A stretch of 64,000 bases of DNA, taken from contig CAZUHQ010000007.1 in assembly GCA_964620605.1 (NCBI GenBank), positions 11,482-75,481 on the forward strand, written 5' to 3'. Numbering within the stretch: position 1 is the stretch's first letter; each line of letters opens with the position of its first letter. The stretch comes from Thalassotalea_E sp964620605. Lineage in GTDB: Bacteria > Pseudomonadota > Gammaproteobacteria > Enterobacterales > Alteromonadaceae. Below, in pieces: positions 8,532-17,314 of the stretch. A program made the position numbers and the translations under genes. The notes beneath the pieces were generated by a model. The model was not told where the DNA came from. It made no database searches and saw nothing but the letters and a program-made list of their open reading frames with translations.

Positions 8532-9899
8532 ATGAATAGAGCAACAACAAATTTTTCCGTGCTAACGCTTTTGTGTCTGAGTCTGATATCAACAGCAGCT
8601 CAGGCGAGTATCGGGATAAGATTACAAGCGCCAAAGTGGGAGTTTCTATTAGCGAATCAACTGCCTACTGAAAAAGAGGCGAAACTTAACAGCAACGAAA
8701 GTGCTTTTGCTCGTCAATTACAGCCATTGTTAGCAGCAAATTCGCATACTGCTATTATCGACGCTTTTGCCAAGCGAGATATTGAACAGGACAGCGCCGC
8801 GTTGCAATTACTCAGAGGACAGGTATTGCTGAGTTTAAAAGAATTTAGTGCGGCAGAACGTGCGCTGCAATTGGCACTGAACAGTCTGCCTGATTTGGCG
8901 TTGGCGCATCGCAGTTTAAGTATGTTGTATATGGCGCAAAAGCAATACCGCAAGGCGCGCGAGCATTTAACTAAAAGTATTCAACTGGGGGTTGCCGACG
9001 ATCAGGTATTTGGCCAGCTAGCGTTTGTTAATTTGCAAACCGGCTATGTTGCCAGTGCTGTAGCCGGTTATCAACATGCACTATTTTTGGCACCAGAGAA
9101 TAAGCAGTGGCAACAGGGCTTACTTTACGCATTGATCAAAACCCAGGCATCGCAGCAAGCTCAGGCTTTGTTAGACGAGATGCTGCTCGATGACAGTAAC
9201 AATGCCGACCTTTGGTTACAACGCGGACAAATTGCCTTGCAACAGGGGAACCAAGCACGGGCGATCAGCAGTTTAGAAACCGCGTTAACTTTAGGAGCCA
9301 GTCCTATCGACAATGTCATGATGATGGCACAATTACACTTGCAAAATGGCAGTCAAAGTCGCGCGGTAGCTTTATTGAATGAGCACTTGGTACAACTGGT
9401 GGCTGACAAGCGCCAACATCTGCACATCATTGAACAAATAGCGCAGTGGTTATTTGCCCAGCAGCAATGGACAACACTGAATGAGTTATTAGCGGCTATT
9501 GCTAAGGTTGAAGGTGATTTATCTGCGATAGAGCAGGCGAAATTTTCTGTGTTACGGGCGCAACTGGCACTTAACAACAATAACACTGAATTAGCACAGC
9601 GCAAGCTTAATTCAGTGTTAAAGGTGGATCCAAACAACGGCGAAGCACTGCTTAATTTGGCCTCGCTTTATTATCAGCAGCAGCAAATAGCAAAGGCGTC
9701 TATGTACTATGCACGAGCGCAGGCGTTGCCTGACTTTAAAGAGCGAGCCTTGACCGGGCAGGCACAGATTGCAATTGACCAGCAAGAATATTCACAGGCA
9801 CTTAAACTTCTTCGAAAGTTAGTTAAATTAACCCCTAATCGCACTGAACTATTAGCGAATATTCGCTCGCTCGAACAACTGGTGCGCCAGCAAGGTTAA
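8532..9899 (+). CDS. TPR-repeat periplasmic protein of the TonB2 module
   Basis: This 455-residue protein has a signal peptide (LLCLSLISTAAQA, cleavage near residue 26). At least six tetratricopeptide-like repeats follow from about residue 80 to the end, for example the stretch with ALAHRSLSMLYMAQKQYRKA and the one with GEALLNLASLYYQQQQIAKA. An open frame runs back to 8391, but that start lies inside tonB. ATG 8532 gives the signal peptide and is chosen. A TPR protein is the usual last member of TtpC-ExbB-ExbD-TonB operons in this order of bacteria and probably acts as a scaffold. Its exact role is unknown. Confidence 0.85.
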   Translation: MNRATTNFSVLTLLCLSLISTAAQASIGIRLQAPKWEFLLANQLPTEKEAKLNSNESAFARQLQPLLAANSHTAIIDAFAKRDIEQDSAALQLLRGQVLLSLKEFSAAERALQLALNSLPDLALAHRSLSMLYMAQKQYRKAREHLTKSIQLGVADDQVFGQLAFVNLQTGYVASAVAGYQHALFLAPENKQWQQGLLYALIKTQASQQAQALLDEMLLDDSNNADLWLQRGQIALQQGNQARAISSLETALTLGASPIDNVMMMAQLHLQNGSQSRAVALLNEHLVQLVADKRQHLHIIEQIAQWLFAQQQWTTLNELLAAIAKVEGDLSAIEQAKFSVLRAQLALNNNNTELAQRKLNSVLKVDPNNGEALLNLASLYYQQQQIAKASMYYARAQALPDFKERALTGQAQIAIDQQEYSQALKLLRKLVKLTPNRTELLANIRSLEQLVRQQG

Positions 9900-9911
9900 T
9901 CAGGTATTAAG

Positions 9912-11069
9912 ATGAAGTTTAGGATCAAACAACAATTTACTTTATTGCATCGCTGGTTGGGCGTACCGCTTGGCTTGATTTTTTTGCTGACCTTCGCAAC
10001 CGGCGGCATCACGGCCTTAGACGAATTAATCAAGCACGGCACTCGTGCGATAAGTGCAGAGCAGGTCGCGAGCTTACCGAGTAAGCAGCAGTTAGTTACT
10101 GCGATTCCTGCTTTACTGGCGAAACACCCCGATAGTCGTGTGCTCTATACGCCGTCAAAAGAGGTGCCGTTTTATCGTTTGTCGACGCGTCAGCAAGTCT
10201 GGCATTATGCAGCTGATGGTGTGACGCTGGTTAAGCATGATAAAAATCGCAAAAACGACGGATTCTTTCGGACGGTATTACAGCTGCATCGCAACTTATT
10301 ATTGGGCAAACAAGGAATTGCTGGCGTTGGCGGTAATAAGCTTGTTGCCTGGGTAAGCTTGCTTGCGCTTTTGCTTAGTGTCATCGGTGTCTGGTTATGG
10401 TGGCCGAGGCGCAGCAAGTTTAGCGTAAAAGATGTGATGCCGCGTGGTAATAAACGCAAGCATTTTTATCTCAGCCATATGTCGGCCGGGGTCGTATCAC
10501 TGATAAGTATTTTATTGCTGGCGTTGACTGGGGCAACGATTACCTATCGAGATGTGGCAAAGCAGTGGTTAGATGCAAGTCCTCAAGAGATGACAACTGA
10601 AGTCAACATACCTGTTGCCACTAGTTGGTCGTCAAGGCTATTGATGGCTGAGCGCCAGCTGTCACCACAGGCAGAATTGGTAAGAATACGTTTTACTACT
10701 CAGCAGCGAGCTAAGGATAAACAACAGGTTCAGGCCAAGCTTGCCCAATTACGCTTTTCGACGCAGGACGACTGGTTTGGTCTGGCGCGCAGTACGGTAA
10801 CGATAAATCTGGCTAACTCAAGCATTGTTGCAGTGTCGGCATTTGGCGAGCTGAGCTTTAGCCAAAAACTCTACACTGTATTAGTAGCATTGCACACAGG
10901 GCACGATTTGCCCTGGGGTTATACCTTTGTTTTGCTGGTATTTAGTGTGATCGGGAGCTTGATGGTGTTCTCCGGCGTTTGGAGTTTTCTCCTTAAACAT
11001 TGGAAAAAACGAAAATCGCCCGCCAGTGTGTTATCTCGACTAAAACCTGCTGCGGTTAAACAGGGTTAG
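9912..11069 (+). CDS. PepSY-associated membrane protein (PiuB-like)
   Basis: This 385-residue inner-membrane protein has four predicted helices: near residues 15-35 with LLHRWLGVPLGLIFLL, near 145-165, near 190-212 and at the C-terminus with YTFVLLVFSVIGSLMVFSGVW. The LHRWLG start and the HTGHD motif before the last helix are typical of PepSY_TM/PiuB proteins. Members sit in iron-uptake loci and some are ferric-siderophore reductases. The position directly after the TonB2 genes (12 bp) supports that role here, but electron transfer is inferred and not visible. Confidence 0.82.
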   Translation: MKFRIKQQFTLLHRWLGVPLGLIFLLTFATGGITALDELIKHGTRAISAEQVASLPSKQQLVTAIPALLAKHPDSRVLYTPSKEVPFYRLSTRQQVWHYAADGVTLVKHDKNRKNDGFFRTVLQLHRNLLLGKQGIAGVGGNKLVAWVSLLALLLSVIGVWLWWPRRSKFSVKDVMPRGNKRKHFYLSHMSAGVVSLISILLLALTGATITYRDVAKQWLDASPQEMTTEVNIPVATSWSSRLLMAERQLSPQAELVRIRFTTQQRAKDKQQVQAKLAQLRFSTQDDWFGLARSTVTINLANSSIVAVSAFGELSFSQKLYTVLVALHTGHDLPWGYTFVLLVFSVIGSLMVFSGVWSFLLKHWKKRKSPASVLSRLKPAAVKQG

Positions 11070-11097
11070 GAAATGTTGATAGTGGTTAAGCTAAGCA

Positions 11098-11124
11098 TAA
11101 AAAAGGAGCCGAAGCTCCTTTATT
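11098..11124 (-). terminator. Ferritin gene terminator
   Basis: Read on the minus strand, GGAGC-TTCG-GCTCC forms a hairpin with a stable UUCG-type tetraloop followed by six T. It lies just behind the ferritin stop. The same hairpin can also stop the convergent PepSY transcript. Confidence 0.88.
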
Positions 11125-11135
11125 GTGTGTTTTGA

Positions 11136-11663
11136 CTATTGAGCTGGCGCTGTCATTATGCTGCTCGAACCATTTTTCGCTAATTCTGCCAAATCTTTAT
11201 CGACGAAAAATAGCGCATGGCCGTCATGACCCACCAGGTTGATCTTATCCAATACGCTTTTAAACAGGGTTTCTTCTTCGTGCTGCTCGGCAACGTACCA
11301 TTGCAGGAAGTTAAAAGTGGAGTAATCCTGGTTGGTAAACGCCTGATGAGCTAAAGCATTGATGCGTTCAGTGATGTGACACTCATGCTGGTAAGTTTTT
11401 TCAAAAACATCGGCGAGTGAATCAAATTGATGCGGCGGCGCTGCTATCGCACCTAAAATTGGTAATGCGCCGGTTTCACTGACATAAGTAAACAGGCGCG
11501 TCATATGATCCATTTCTTCTAATGCATGCTTGCGCATAAACTCGGCAGCACCTTCAAACCCTTGCTCTTCGCACCAGGCGCTCATTTGCAAATAGAGATT
11601 TGATGAGTAAAACTCTAGATTAATCTGTTGGTTAAGTTCTTTAACCATTTCTGGTTTTAACAT
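11136..11663 (-). CDS. ftnA: Bacterial non-heme ferritin
   Basis: This 175-residue protein is an iron-storage cage subunit. The ferroxidase-site residues are visible: the Glu in INLEFYSSNLY, the E-x-x-D-H pattern in ALEEMDHMTRLF, and the Glu and Gln in the EQHEEE segment. It begins with the family-typical MLKPEMVKELNQQIN, and a GAGGA ribosome site lies six bases before the ATG. No heme-ligand Met of bacterioferritin is apparent in the expected context. It stores the iron brought in by the adjacent uptake genes. The last 12 or so residues (SSSIMTAPAQ) form a variable tail. Confidence 0.95.
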   Translation of the reverse strand: MLKPEMVKELNQQINLEFYSSNLYLQMSAWCEEQGFEGAAEFMRKHALEEMDHMTRLFTYVSETGALPILGAIAAPPHQFDSLADVFEKTYQHECHITERINALAHQAFTNQDYSTFNFLQWYVAEQHEEETLFKSVLDKINLVGHDGHALFFVDKDLAELAKNGSSSIMTAPAQ

Positions 11664-11803
11664 CTGCTGTCCTCTTTATCTAATTTAGCCACAGATTTTA
11701 CGCGCTTTCCTAAGTTGCTTCAAGGATAGCTAACGAAAAGTGCTTATAAAACAATAGGATGATAAATGCTAATGGTTTGTATTCTCTAGTTTAAGCGTAA
11801 GGA

Positions 11804-12295
11804 TCAGCAACCACTAAATTCAGTGACCACTTGTGCTTGGCTATTAAGTGCGGTTGGGTGGGCATATTTTACCCAACAACTTCTGTTTTCGTGTGTATAG
11901 CCTCTGGGCATAAAATATAGTCCATCATTGGCAACATTGTGCCACATCCAGTCATGATTATCGGCATCATCATAAGGTATTTCACCTATGTCGGCTTCCA
12001 GTAATTTGCTCCAGGTGGTACTGAAACGCGCGCGTGGATAACCGTAAATGACCTCGACACTTTCATTGCCAATATCAAGGGTAGTTAACGCCTGATCAGT
12101 GACTTGCTTTACTAGCGCTTTGGCATGGACTAACTGCGATGAACTTTCAATACTCGCTTTTAAGCCATTTACATTAGCTATTCGTGCATCTTTTTGAAAA
12201 TTAACAAATTTAGGAAGTGCTGTTGCCGCTAAAATACCGAGTATTACGATAACGACAATCAGCTCAATAAGGGTAAAACCACGGTGAATATTCAT
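11804..12295 (-). CDS. Type IV pilin-like (MSHA-type) prepilin
   Basis: This 163-residue protein has a short leader ending MNIHRG, cut before the FTLIEL motif by a prepilin peptidase, and then the usual hydrophobic helix to about residue 27. The C-terminal part holds two Cys residues (CWVKYAH and the terminal SGC), which could form the pilin disulfide loop. The organisation resembles MshA-family pilins, but no other pilus genes are in the window. It is therefore an isolated pilin or pseudopilin gene. Confidence 0.82.
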   Translation of the reverse strand: MNIHRGFTLIELIVVIVILGILAATALPKFVNFQKDARIANVNGLKASIESSSQLVHAKALVKQVTDQALTTLDIGNESVEVIYGYPRARFSTTWSKLLEADIGEIPYDDADNHDWMWHNVANDGLYFMPRGYTHENRSCWVKYAHPTALNSQAQVVTEFSGC

Positions 12296-12423
12296 TAACT
12301 TCTATCACTCAATTAACTAGCAGTATATTTTATACCTATAGTAAAAAAAGTAAATCGCAGTGATAAGCCAACGCTGGCGCTAATAAATAGCGCTAATTGA
12401 CCAAATCTTTATGCAGTTTGGTA

Positions 12424-12897
12424 TTACAGGGCAGCTAAAATTACTTCCGCTTTACTGACTTCAAATGATTTAGGCTTTTCAAGGTGCAGGTTAGTGACTA
12501 CGCCGTTATCAATGACCATCGCATAACGCTGTGAACGTATGCCGCCAAAGCTGGCTGTGTCCATCTCCAGGCCAAGGGCTTTAGTGTAACTGCCATCACC
12601 GTCGGCAAGCATCATAATGTTGTCAGCATTTTGTGCTTCGCCCCAGGCGTGCATGACAAAGGCATCGTTAACCGATAAACAAATGATGATATCGACGCCT
12701 TTGGCTTTCAATTCGTCGGCGGAGACTACATAGCCGGGTAAATGGGCAGCAGAACAGGTTGGGGTGAATGCGCCAGGAACGGCGAATAGCACGACTTTCT
12801 TATTGGCAAACAATTCATCTGTGTTGTGAGTAATCATATTACCGTCTTTAAGTTGCTGTAGTTCGCCAGATGGCATCTTAGTGTTTTCGCTGATCAT
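12424..12897 (-). CDS. Prx5-type peroxiredoxin
   Basis: This 157-residue thiol peroxidase reduces peroxides with thioredoxin or glutathione-type reductants. The peroxidatic cysteine is Cys48 in the signature PGAFTPTCSAAH, and a second Cys is near residue 73 (IICLSVND). The conserved Arg is in GIRSQRYAM. Length and motifs match the AhpC/TSA 'redoxin' Prx5 group. It lies 8 bp behind a 56-codon gene on the same strand and is probably co-transcribed with it. Confidence 0.9.
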   Translation of the reverse strand: MISENTKMPSGELQQLKDGNMITHNTDELFANKKVVLFAVPGAFTPTCSAAHLPGYVVSADELKAKGVDIIICLSVNDAFVMHAWGEAQNADNIMMLADGDGSYTKALGLEMDTASFGGIRSQRYAMVIDNGVVTNLHLEKPKSFEVSKAEVILAAL

Positions 12898-12905
12898 AAA
12901 TAACC

Positions 12906-13076
12906 TTATTTTGGATGTGACAGGGGTAATTTTATCGGTTTACAAAGAAAGCCCTTATCGTGGGCTGAGCGGGCGCAATCTTTACATAGGAATCTAGGCT
13001 TGTCGACAATATGAGCAAGCTCATGTAATTGCTTTTCAATATCCTTCTTCTTCCATTTACATAAAGATTTTGCCAT
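12906..13076 (-). CDS. Small cysteine-rich conserved-type protein upstream of peroxiredoxin
   Basis: This 56-residue ORF starts at ATG 13076 with a strong AGAGGA ribosome site seven bases upstream and ends 8 bp before the peroxiredoxin start. The protein is basic and has five Cys-containing or aromatic landmarks: CKWKKKD near the N-terminus, then CKDCARSAHDKGFLCKP, which gives a C-x2-C...C arrangement able to bind a metal. I do not recognise a characterised function. The codon pattern, ribosome site and operon-like spacing argue that it is real. A redox or zinc role beside the peroxidase is an inference. Confidence 0.75.
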   Translation of the reverse strand: MAKSLCKWKKKDIEKQLHELAHIVDKPRFLCKDCARSAHDKGFLCKPIKLPLSHPK

Positions 13077-13187
13077 GCAAATATCCTCTAAAATTAGAGC
13101 ATGCTGTTATGAGATTAATTTTAGAGGATATATCGCAAGAGCGCACTAAGTTCGCTATTAATTTCATTTGATGTAGGCAGAGAGTGG

Positions 13188-15152
13188 TTAGCCAACAACT
13201 AGTTTTAACGTCTGACTAATGTCTTTAACCTGAGCGGAGACATCTTTTGAGATGTTGTCGGCCAGTTGGCTGGATTGGGTGACTTCAACACTAACGCTTT
13301 CCATTGCCTGCTCAAATTCGGCAAAATGGTGGCGCTGCTGATTGACTTGCTTTAGAGTTTGTTCTGCCACGGTTGCCGATGTTATCGCCTGTTGCACAAC
13401 ATTGGCGGCATTGTCTTTTAACAGTTCGGCAATTTGTTTTTGCTGATCTGAGGCCTTTTCGATGCCGAAAATATTTTCTTCCAGACTATGACTTGCTTGA
13501 TTCAGTTGCTCAAGACGCTCGCTGACCTGATTTAGTGATTCTTGTGTTTTACCTGCCAGTTGGCGTACTTCATCGGCAACCACGGAAAATCCGCGACCGT
13601 GTTCACCAGCGCGCGCCGCTTCAATCGCCGCATTTAGTGCCAGTAAGTTGGTTTGATCGGCAATTGAACTGATAACATCAACGATTGAACCAACGCTTTC
13701 TACCGATTGCGATAACAGTAAAATTGCTTCCTTACCCGCACTGGCGGCTTGGTTGGTTTGCTCACTTGCGCTCAGTACCTCGGTGACTTTCTCCTGGCTG
13801 TCATTCATTGCCTGCTGGGTTGATTGGGCATTTTCAACCACTTGATGTGACAAGGTATTTACTTCGTCAGTGACGCTTGATAACGCCTGCATAATAGTAC
13901 CGACAATTTGCAGGTGCTCGCTGGTGCTGGATGAAGAGTTTAGAATATTTCTCGCCTGATCTTCCATGGTTTGCATTGCGGTCGATACCAAACCGAGCTG
14001 AGTGGCTTTTTGCTTATCTTCGTCAGCCAGCTGAGAAACCATTTGGTTAAAACTTTGGGAAATTTCCCCTAATTCCGTTTTTGCCGGTATTCCAGTAATG
14101 TTATCGACACGCCCTTCATTGACTAGCATAACGAAACTGTCGCGTAATTTACGTAGCGGATTCAGCACCACAGTGCGCATTAACCAATAGTTGGCAGCCA
14201 GGAAAGTAATTAAAAATGCCAGCAGGCCGATGACTATCATCGTCAGTTGTTGATTGACTTGTTCTTGTTCCGCGGTAATTGCCGCTTCGCCACCTAGGAT
14301 AATATCTTCAATTTTGCTCACTTGCGCGGCAAGCAGAGCCAGTCCTTGTTGTTGCTGTTTTTGCAGTTTCTGGGTGGAATCAAGCTCACCCTGATAACGG
14401 CGGATCAATGAGCTGATTTCGCTAACTGCTTCACTGCTTAATTCTTCCTTGTCGTCCTCATCATCAAAAAAGTCGTCTTCGTCATCGCCTTCGGCATCGC
14501 CTTCGGCATCGCCTTCGGCATAGATTTCCAGCGACGGAAAATTTTGCAGTTGTTCTGCTAACATGGCTAATTCATTGAGTGTTAACGACAATGCCTGATC
14601 GCTATTGCTGTGATTGACAAAAATGCTTTCCCGAATATTAACTAACTCGGCGAGTGAGCGGGCAATGTTGCCGGATAACTCCAGATAACTCAGTTTCTGC
14701 TCGGCAGTTAATGCGCTGCTTTGCCCGGCATATTCCGTCAGTTGGTGGTTAATCGCCGCCATCGCTCGTTCGCCGTTACGCAATAATGCCAGCGGGTTGC
14801 CGCTGAGTTTGCCCATGGCGCGATACTTGGTATTGATATCTTGTGTTAATTGCTGTGCTTGCTGAGACATTTCGTTAGAAATCGCCGGGATGTTCAACGC
14901 TTTGCTGTGGGCAACTATATTCTCGAGCTGAGTTTCTGCCTCGGTTAGTAAGCTGGCATCGCCGGTTTGCAGGTAGCGGGAAATAGTACGATTGAATTTA
15001 ACGGTAATTAAGGTTTTCAGGGTTTGATATTCTGAATATTTGGCGCGACTTTGTGTTAGTGAGTCTGCTACTTGATACATGGTAGCGACAAAAATTACCG
15101 CAAAGGTGCAAATAGCGACCACTGAACCTCGGGAAAAACTGGATACGCGCAC
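13188..15152 (-). CDS. Methyl-accepting chemotaxis protein
   Basis: This 654-residue transmembrane chemoreceptor has one membrane helix at residues 10-30, a mainly helical periplasmic sensor of about 270 residues, a second helix (MIVIGLLAFLITFLAANYWLM), a HAMP domain and a long cytoplasmic coiled coil. The receptor tip is conserved (SIADQTNLLALNAAIEAARAGE, near residue 510) and binds CheA/CheW. Translation starts at a GTG. The sensor contains an odd acidic insert (AEGD repeats then DDEDDFFDDEDDKEE, about residues 210-235) made by a 12-bp tandem repeat. The ligand is unknown, and the gene stands alone. Confidence 0.92.
   Translation of the reverse strand: MRVSSFSRGSVVAICTFAVIFVATMYQVADSLTQSRAKYSEYQTLKTLITVKFNRTISRYLQTGDASLLTEAETQLENIVAHSKALNIPAISNEMSQQAQQLTQDINTKYRAMGKLSGNPLALLRNGERAMAAINHQLTEYAGQSSALTAEQKLSYLELSGNIARSLAELVNIRESIFVNHSNSDQALSLTLNELAMLAEQLQNFPSLEIYAEGDAEGDAEGDDEDDFFDDEDDKEELSSEAVSEISSLIRRYQGELDSTQKLQKQQQQGLALLAAQVSKIEDIILGGEAAITAEQEQVNQQLTMIVIGLLAFLITFLAANYWLMRTVVLNPLRKLRDSFVMLVNEGRVDNITGIPAKTELGEISQSFNQMVSQLADEDKQKATQLGLVSTAMQTMEDQARNILNSSSSTSEHLQIVGTIMQALSSVTDEVNTLSHQVVENAQSTQQAMNDSQEKVTEVLSASEQTNQAASAGKEAILLLSQSVESVGSIVDVISSIADQTNLLALNAAIEAARAGEHGRGFSVVADEVRQLAGKTQESLNQVSERLEQLNQASHSLEENIFGIEKASDQQKQIAELLKDNAANVVQQAITSATVAEQTLKQVNQQRHHFAEFEQAMESVSVEVTQSSQLADNISKDVSAQVKDISQTLKLVVG
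14484..14519. repeat. 12-bp tandem repeat, three units, inside the chemoreceptor gene
   Basis: The unit ATCGCCTTCGGC occurs three times head to tail with no change and encodes AEGD three times on the minus strand. The following codons extend the acidic run. It is a simple coding repeat able to vary by slippage without breaking the frame. Confidence 0.93.
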
Positions 15153-15744
15153 GACAAACCTTAAATAGTGAAAATTAGTTGCAGCGAATTGTCGTTAATA
15201 TTTATGACACTAAGGTTACCGTGATATGACAAATTTATGACAGGAAAGGTAAAAACATCTGACGCACAAAGATATTTGTACTAAAGACCAATATTAAATG
15301 CCCTATATGACAATATTGTGAAAGAAACATGATTTGTTACTAATAAATACGACCAGATGTTCAGCTTATCGGATGGATAACCAGCGAATACTTTTTTATC
15401 AGGGTAGAGTAGTAGTGCTTTATAACGACAAAGGCTATGTTCCTTGGTAATTGTGATTATTAATCTAGCACAATGATAAATAAAGGTGTTGCCATGGTAA
15501 TAAAAGCAAGCATCACCAGCATGGATAATGGTGCTGAGTTTCCATGGAAGGACTTGCAGCGTCTTGCTTGCTTACCTGGCAACAGCTATCAAGAACACAA
15601 TAAGACAAAATAGAATGAAGGAAACGGTTAGTCTAAAAATACAAATACAATGTTTTAAATGAGTTTATAAATTCGCGGAGCCTAGTAAACGCATCAATCT
15701 GATAGTTTGAGTTAAGGTTCATTCACACGTATTGTTATCCGTGA
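15153..15744. other. 592-bp gap between chemoreceptor and rsmJ
   Basis: It holds the chemoreceptor promoter region at its left end and one copy of the dispersed inverted-repeat element (15433-15598). I see no convincing ORF or terminator in the rest. Confidence 0.6.
15433..15598 (+). repeat. Dispersed MITE-like element, copy 1
   Basis: This element begins with GGCTATGTTCC and aligns along its length to the reverse complement of the copy at 41274. Shared blocks include GATAAATAA, AAGCAAGCATCACCAGCATGG, TCCATGGA-GGACTTGC, GTCTTG and CCTGGCAACAG/CCTAGCAACAG. The right terminal repeat is decayed (AAGAACACAA instead of GGAACATAGCC). It contains no reading frame. Confidence 0.85.
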
Positions 15745-16539
15745 TTAACTCTTCGGAATCGCCTGGTTGACGTAAACATCAAAGCGGTTCTTTTTCATCT
15801 TAATGCTGGTGGACGGCTTAATGTTGTCAAGTGGTGGCGCATAAGACGGCCGTTTAACTACTACGCGATATTTTGCCAGGGCGCGTGCCGGTGCCAGCAA
15901 GCTATCGGCATCGAGATCTTCGCCGACTAACGACTGAAACACCCGCATTTCTTTTTTTACCGCTGCCGATTTTTCCCGGTGCGGGTACATGGGGTCGAGA
16001 TAGATAACATCCGGGGCATTCACCATTGACATATTCTCGATAGATGAAGAATAAACCAATTTCATACGATCGGCGATGGTTTGGGTTTCACTGTTAAGTT
16101 GGGCGCGCGTCAGGCCATTTTCCAAAAGCGCAGCTACAACTGGCATGCGTTCCATTAACGAAACCCGGCAGCCTAATGATGCCAGGACAAAGGCGTCGCG
16201 GCCAAGACCCGCGGTGGCATCTAAGACATACGGAGTGAAACCGTGCTTTAAGCCGATCGCTTTGGCAATATCCTGACCGCGGCCGCCGCCGAATTTGCGT
16301 CGGTGGGCGACTGCGCCTTCAACAAAATCTACCTTGATGGCACCGAGTTTAGGTTCGTCGCATTTGAGCAGTTCAAGCTGCTGGACATTGACTTGCAGCA
16401 GGAATTTCAGGCTCGGAATTTTGGCACTGGCGGCAACATCACCTAAATAGTGAAACTGCCATTTTTGTGCAATGGATTTTGCTAGCGCTTTATCTGCTTG
16501 TTCAACATAGCCAATGGCGATTTCTGGTAATAATTCCAT
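15745..16539 (-). CDS. rsmJ: 16S rRNA m2G1516 methyltransferase RsmJ
   Basis: This 264-residue SAM-dependent methyltransferase acts on the small ribosomal subunit. The AdoMet loop DATAGLGRDAFVLASLG (near residue 115), the VSLMERMPVVAALL segment and the catalytic-region motif IYLDPMYPHREKSAAVKKEMR match the RsmJ (YhiQ) family closely. Elsewhere rsmJ is typically beside prlC. Here prlC lies about 2 kb away on the same strand with two genes between. Confidence 0.92.
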   Translation of the reverse strand: MELLPEIAIGYVEQADKALAKSIAQKWQFHYLGDVAASAKIPSLKFLLQVNVQQLELLKCDEPKLGAIKVDFVEGAVAHRRKFGGGRGQDIAKAIGLKHGFTPYVLDATAGLGRDAFVLASLGCRVSLMERMPVVAALLENGLTRAQLNSETQTIADRMKLVYSSSIENMSMVNAPDVIYLDPMYPHREKSAAVKKEMRVFQSLVGEDLDADSLLAPARALAKYRVVVKRPSYAPPLDNIKPSTSIKMKKNRFDVYVNQAIPKS

Positions 16540-16560
16540 GCGTTAATAGGTCTTTAATGA

Positions 16561-17247
16561 TTATTTGGCTTGAACGTGATTGTCGCCGGTAGCAAAGGCA
16601 ACCAGACGGCTGAGCTGGCTTAAAGAAAGAGCAGATTCCATTCGCCATTGGTTAAATTGCTGCTGAATCGCGTTAAGGCTGGTTTTACTTTGGATACCAC
16701 CGGTGACTATATCGTGGGCACGGAAATAAGCTTCGACATCGCGGCTGATAATAAAAGTATCAACTCCCAATACTCGTAACGCATAAGGGCCAGTATTGCC
16801 GCCGAGGCGTTGGCCGTACTTTTTCAAAAATGCCCAAAGCCCGATAATATCATCACTTGGCCAGTTGGCGATAAAGTGGGCGAAGCTCTGTTCGTTTTGC
16901 TGCTCAAAGATCATCTGGGCATTCGCTTTAATGGTTTTTACCTTGTTGAAGTTGCGGATGATTTTTGGATCGCTCGCCTTAAGCTCTAACATTTCATCCG
17001 GCATCATCAGGATTTTTTCGATATCAAAATTAAAGAAAATCGTTTCGAAATCCGGCCATTTCTGCTCGACCACTCGCCAGACAAAACCCGACTGAAAGAT
17101 TTTTTTGGTAAACGCGGATAAGACCCTGTCGTCAGTTAAGCTAGCTGCTACTTGGTTGTCACTAGGCTGAGCTAATAATTGTGTTAACGCCTGCTCACCA
17201 CCTTTACGCTCGCAAGCTCGTTGGTAAATTGTATTAAAAGACTCCAT
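16561..17247 (-). CDS. DNA-3-methyladenine glycosylase I family protein
   Basis: This 228-residue helical protein belongs to the adenine glycosylase (Tag-like) branch, which removes 3-methyladenine in base excision repair. It shows the DDRVLSAFTKKIFQSGFVWRVVEQKWP opening and the later GGNTGPYALRVLGVDTFIISRDVEAYFRAHDI region, which corresponds to the catalytic and zinc-associated part in this family. The classical Tag zinc ligands are not all evident, so it is a divergent member. It is 21 bp upstream of rsmJ on the same strand and is likely co-transcribed with it. Confidence 0.75.
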   Translation of the reverse strand: MESFNTIYQRACERKGGEQALTQLLAQPSDNQVAASLTDDRVLSAFTKKIFQSGFVWRVVEQKWPDFETIFFNFDIEKILMMPDEMLELKASDPKIIRNFNKVKTIKANAQMIFEQQNEQSFAHFIANWPSDDIIGLWAFLKKYGQRLGGNTGPYALRVLGVDTFIISRDVEAYFRAHDIVTGGIQSKTSLNAIQQQFNQWRMESALSLSQLSRLVAFATGDNHVQAK

Positions 17248-17314
17248 ATAAGACCTAATGAGAGTTGTGGGTTAAGCGATTATAAATAGGTGCCATCTGG
17301 GTTCAAGTGATTTA

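Noticed and set aside
11804..12295. Part of an MSHA pilus locus
   Set aside because: Only the pilin gene is present; no assembly genes lie in the neighbourhood.
14484..14519. CRISPR-like or minisatellite array
   Set aside because: Three 12-bp units without spacers inside a coding frame. It is a coding tandem repeat.
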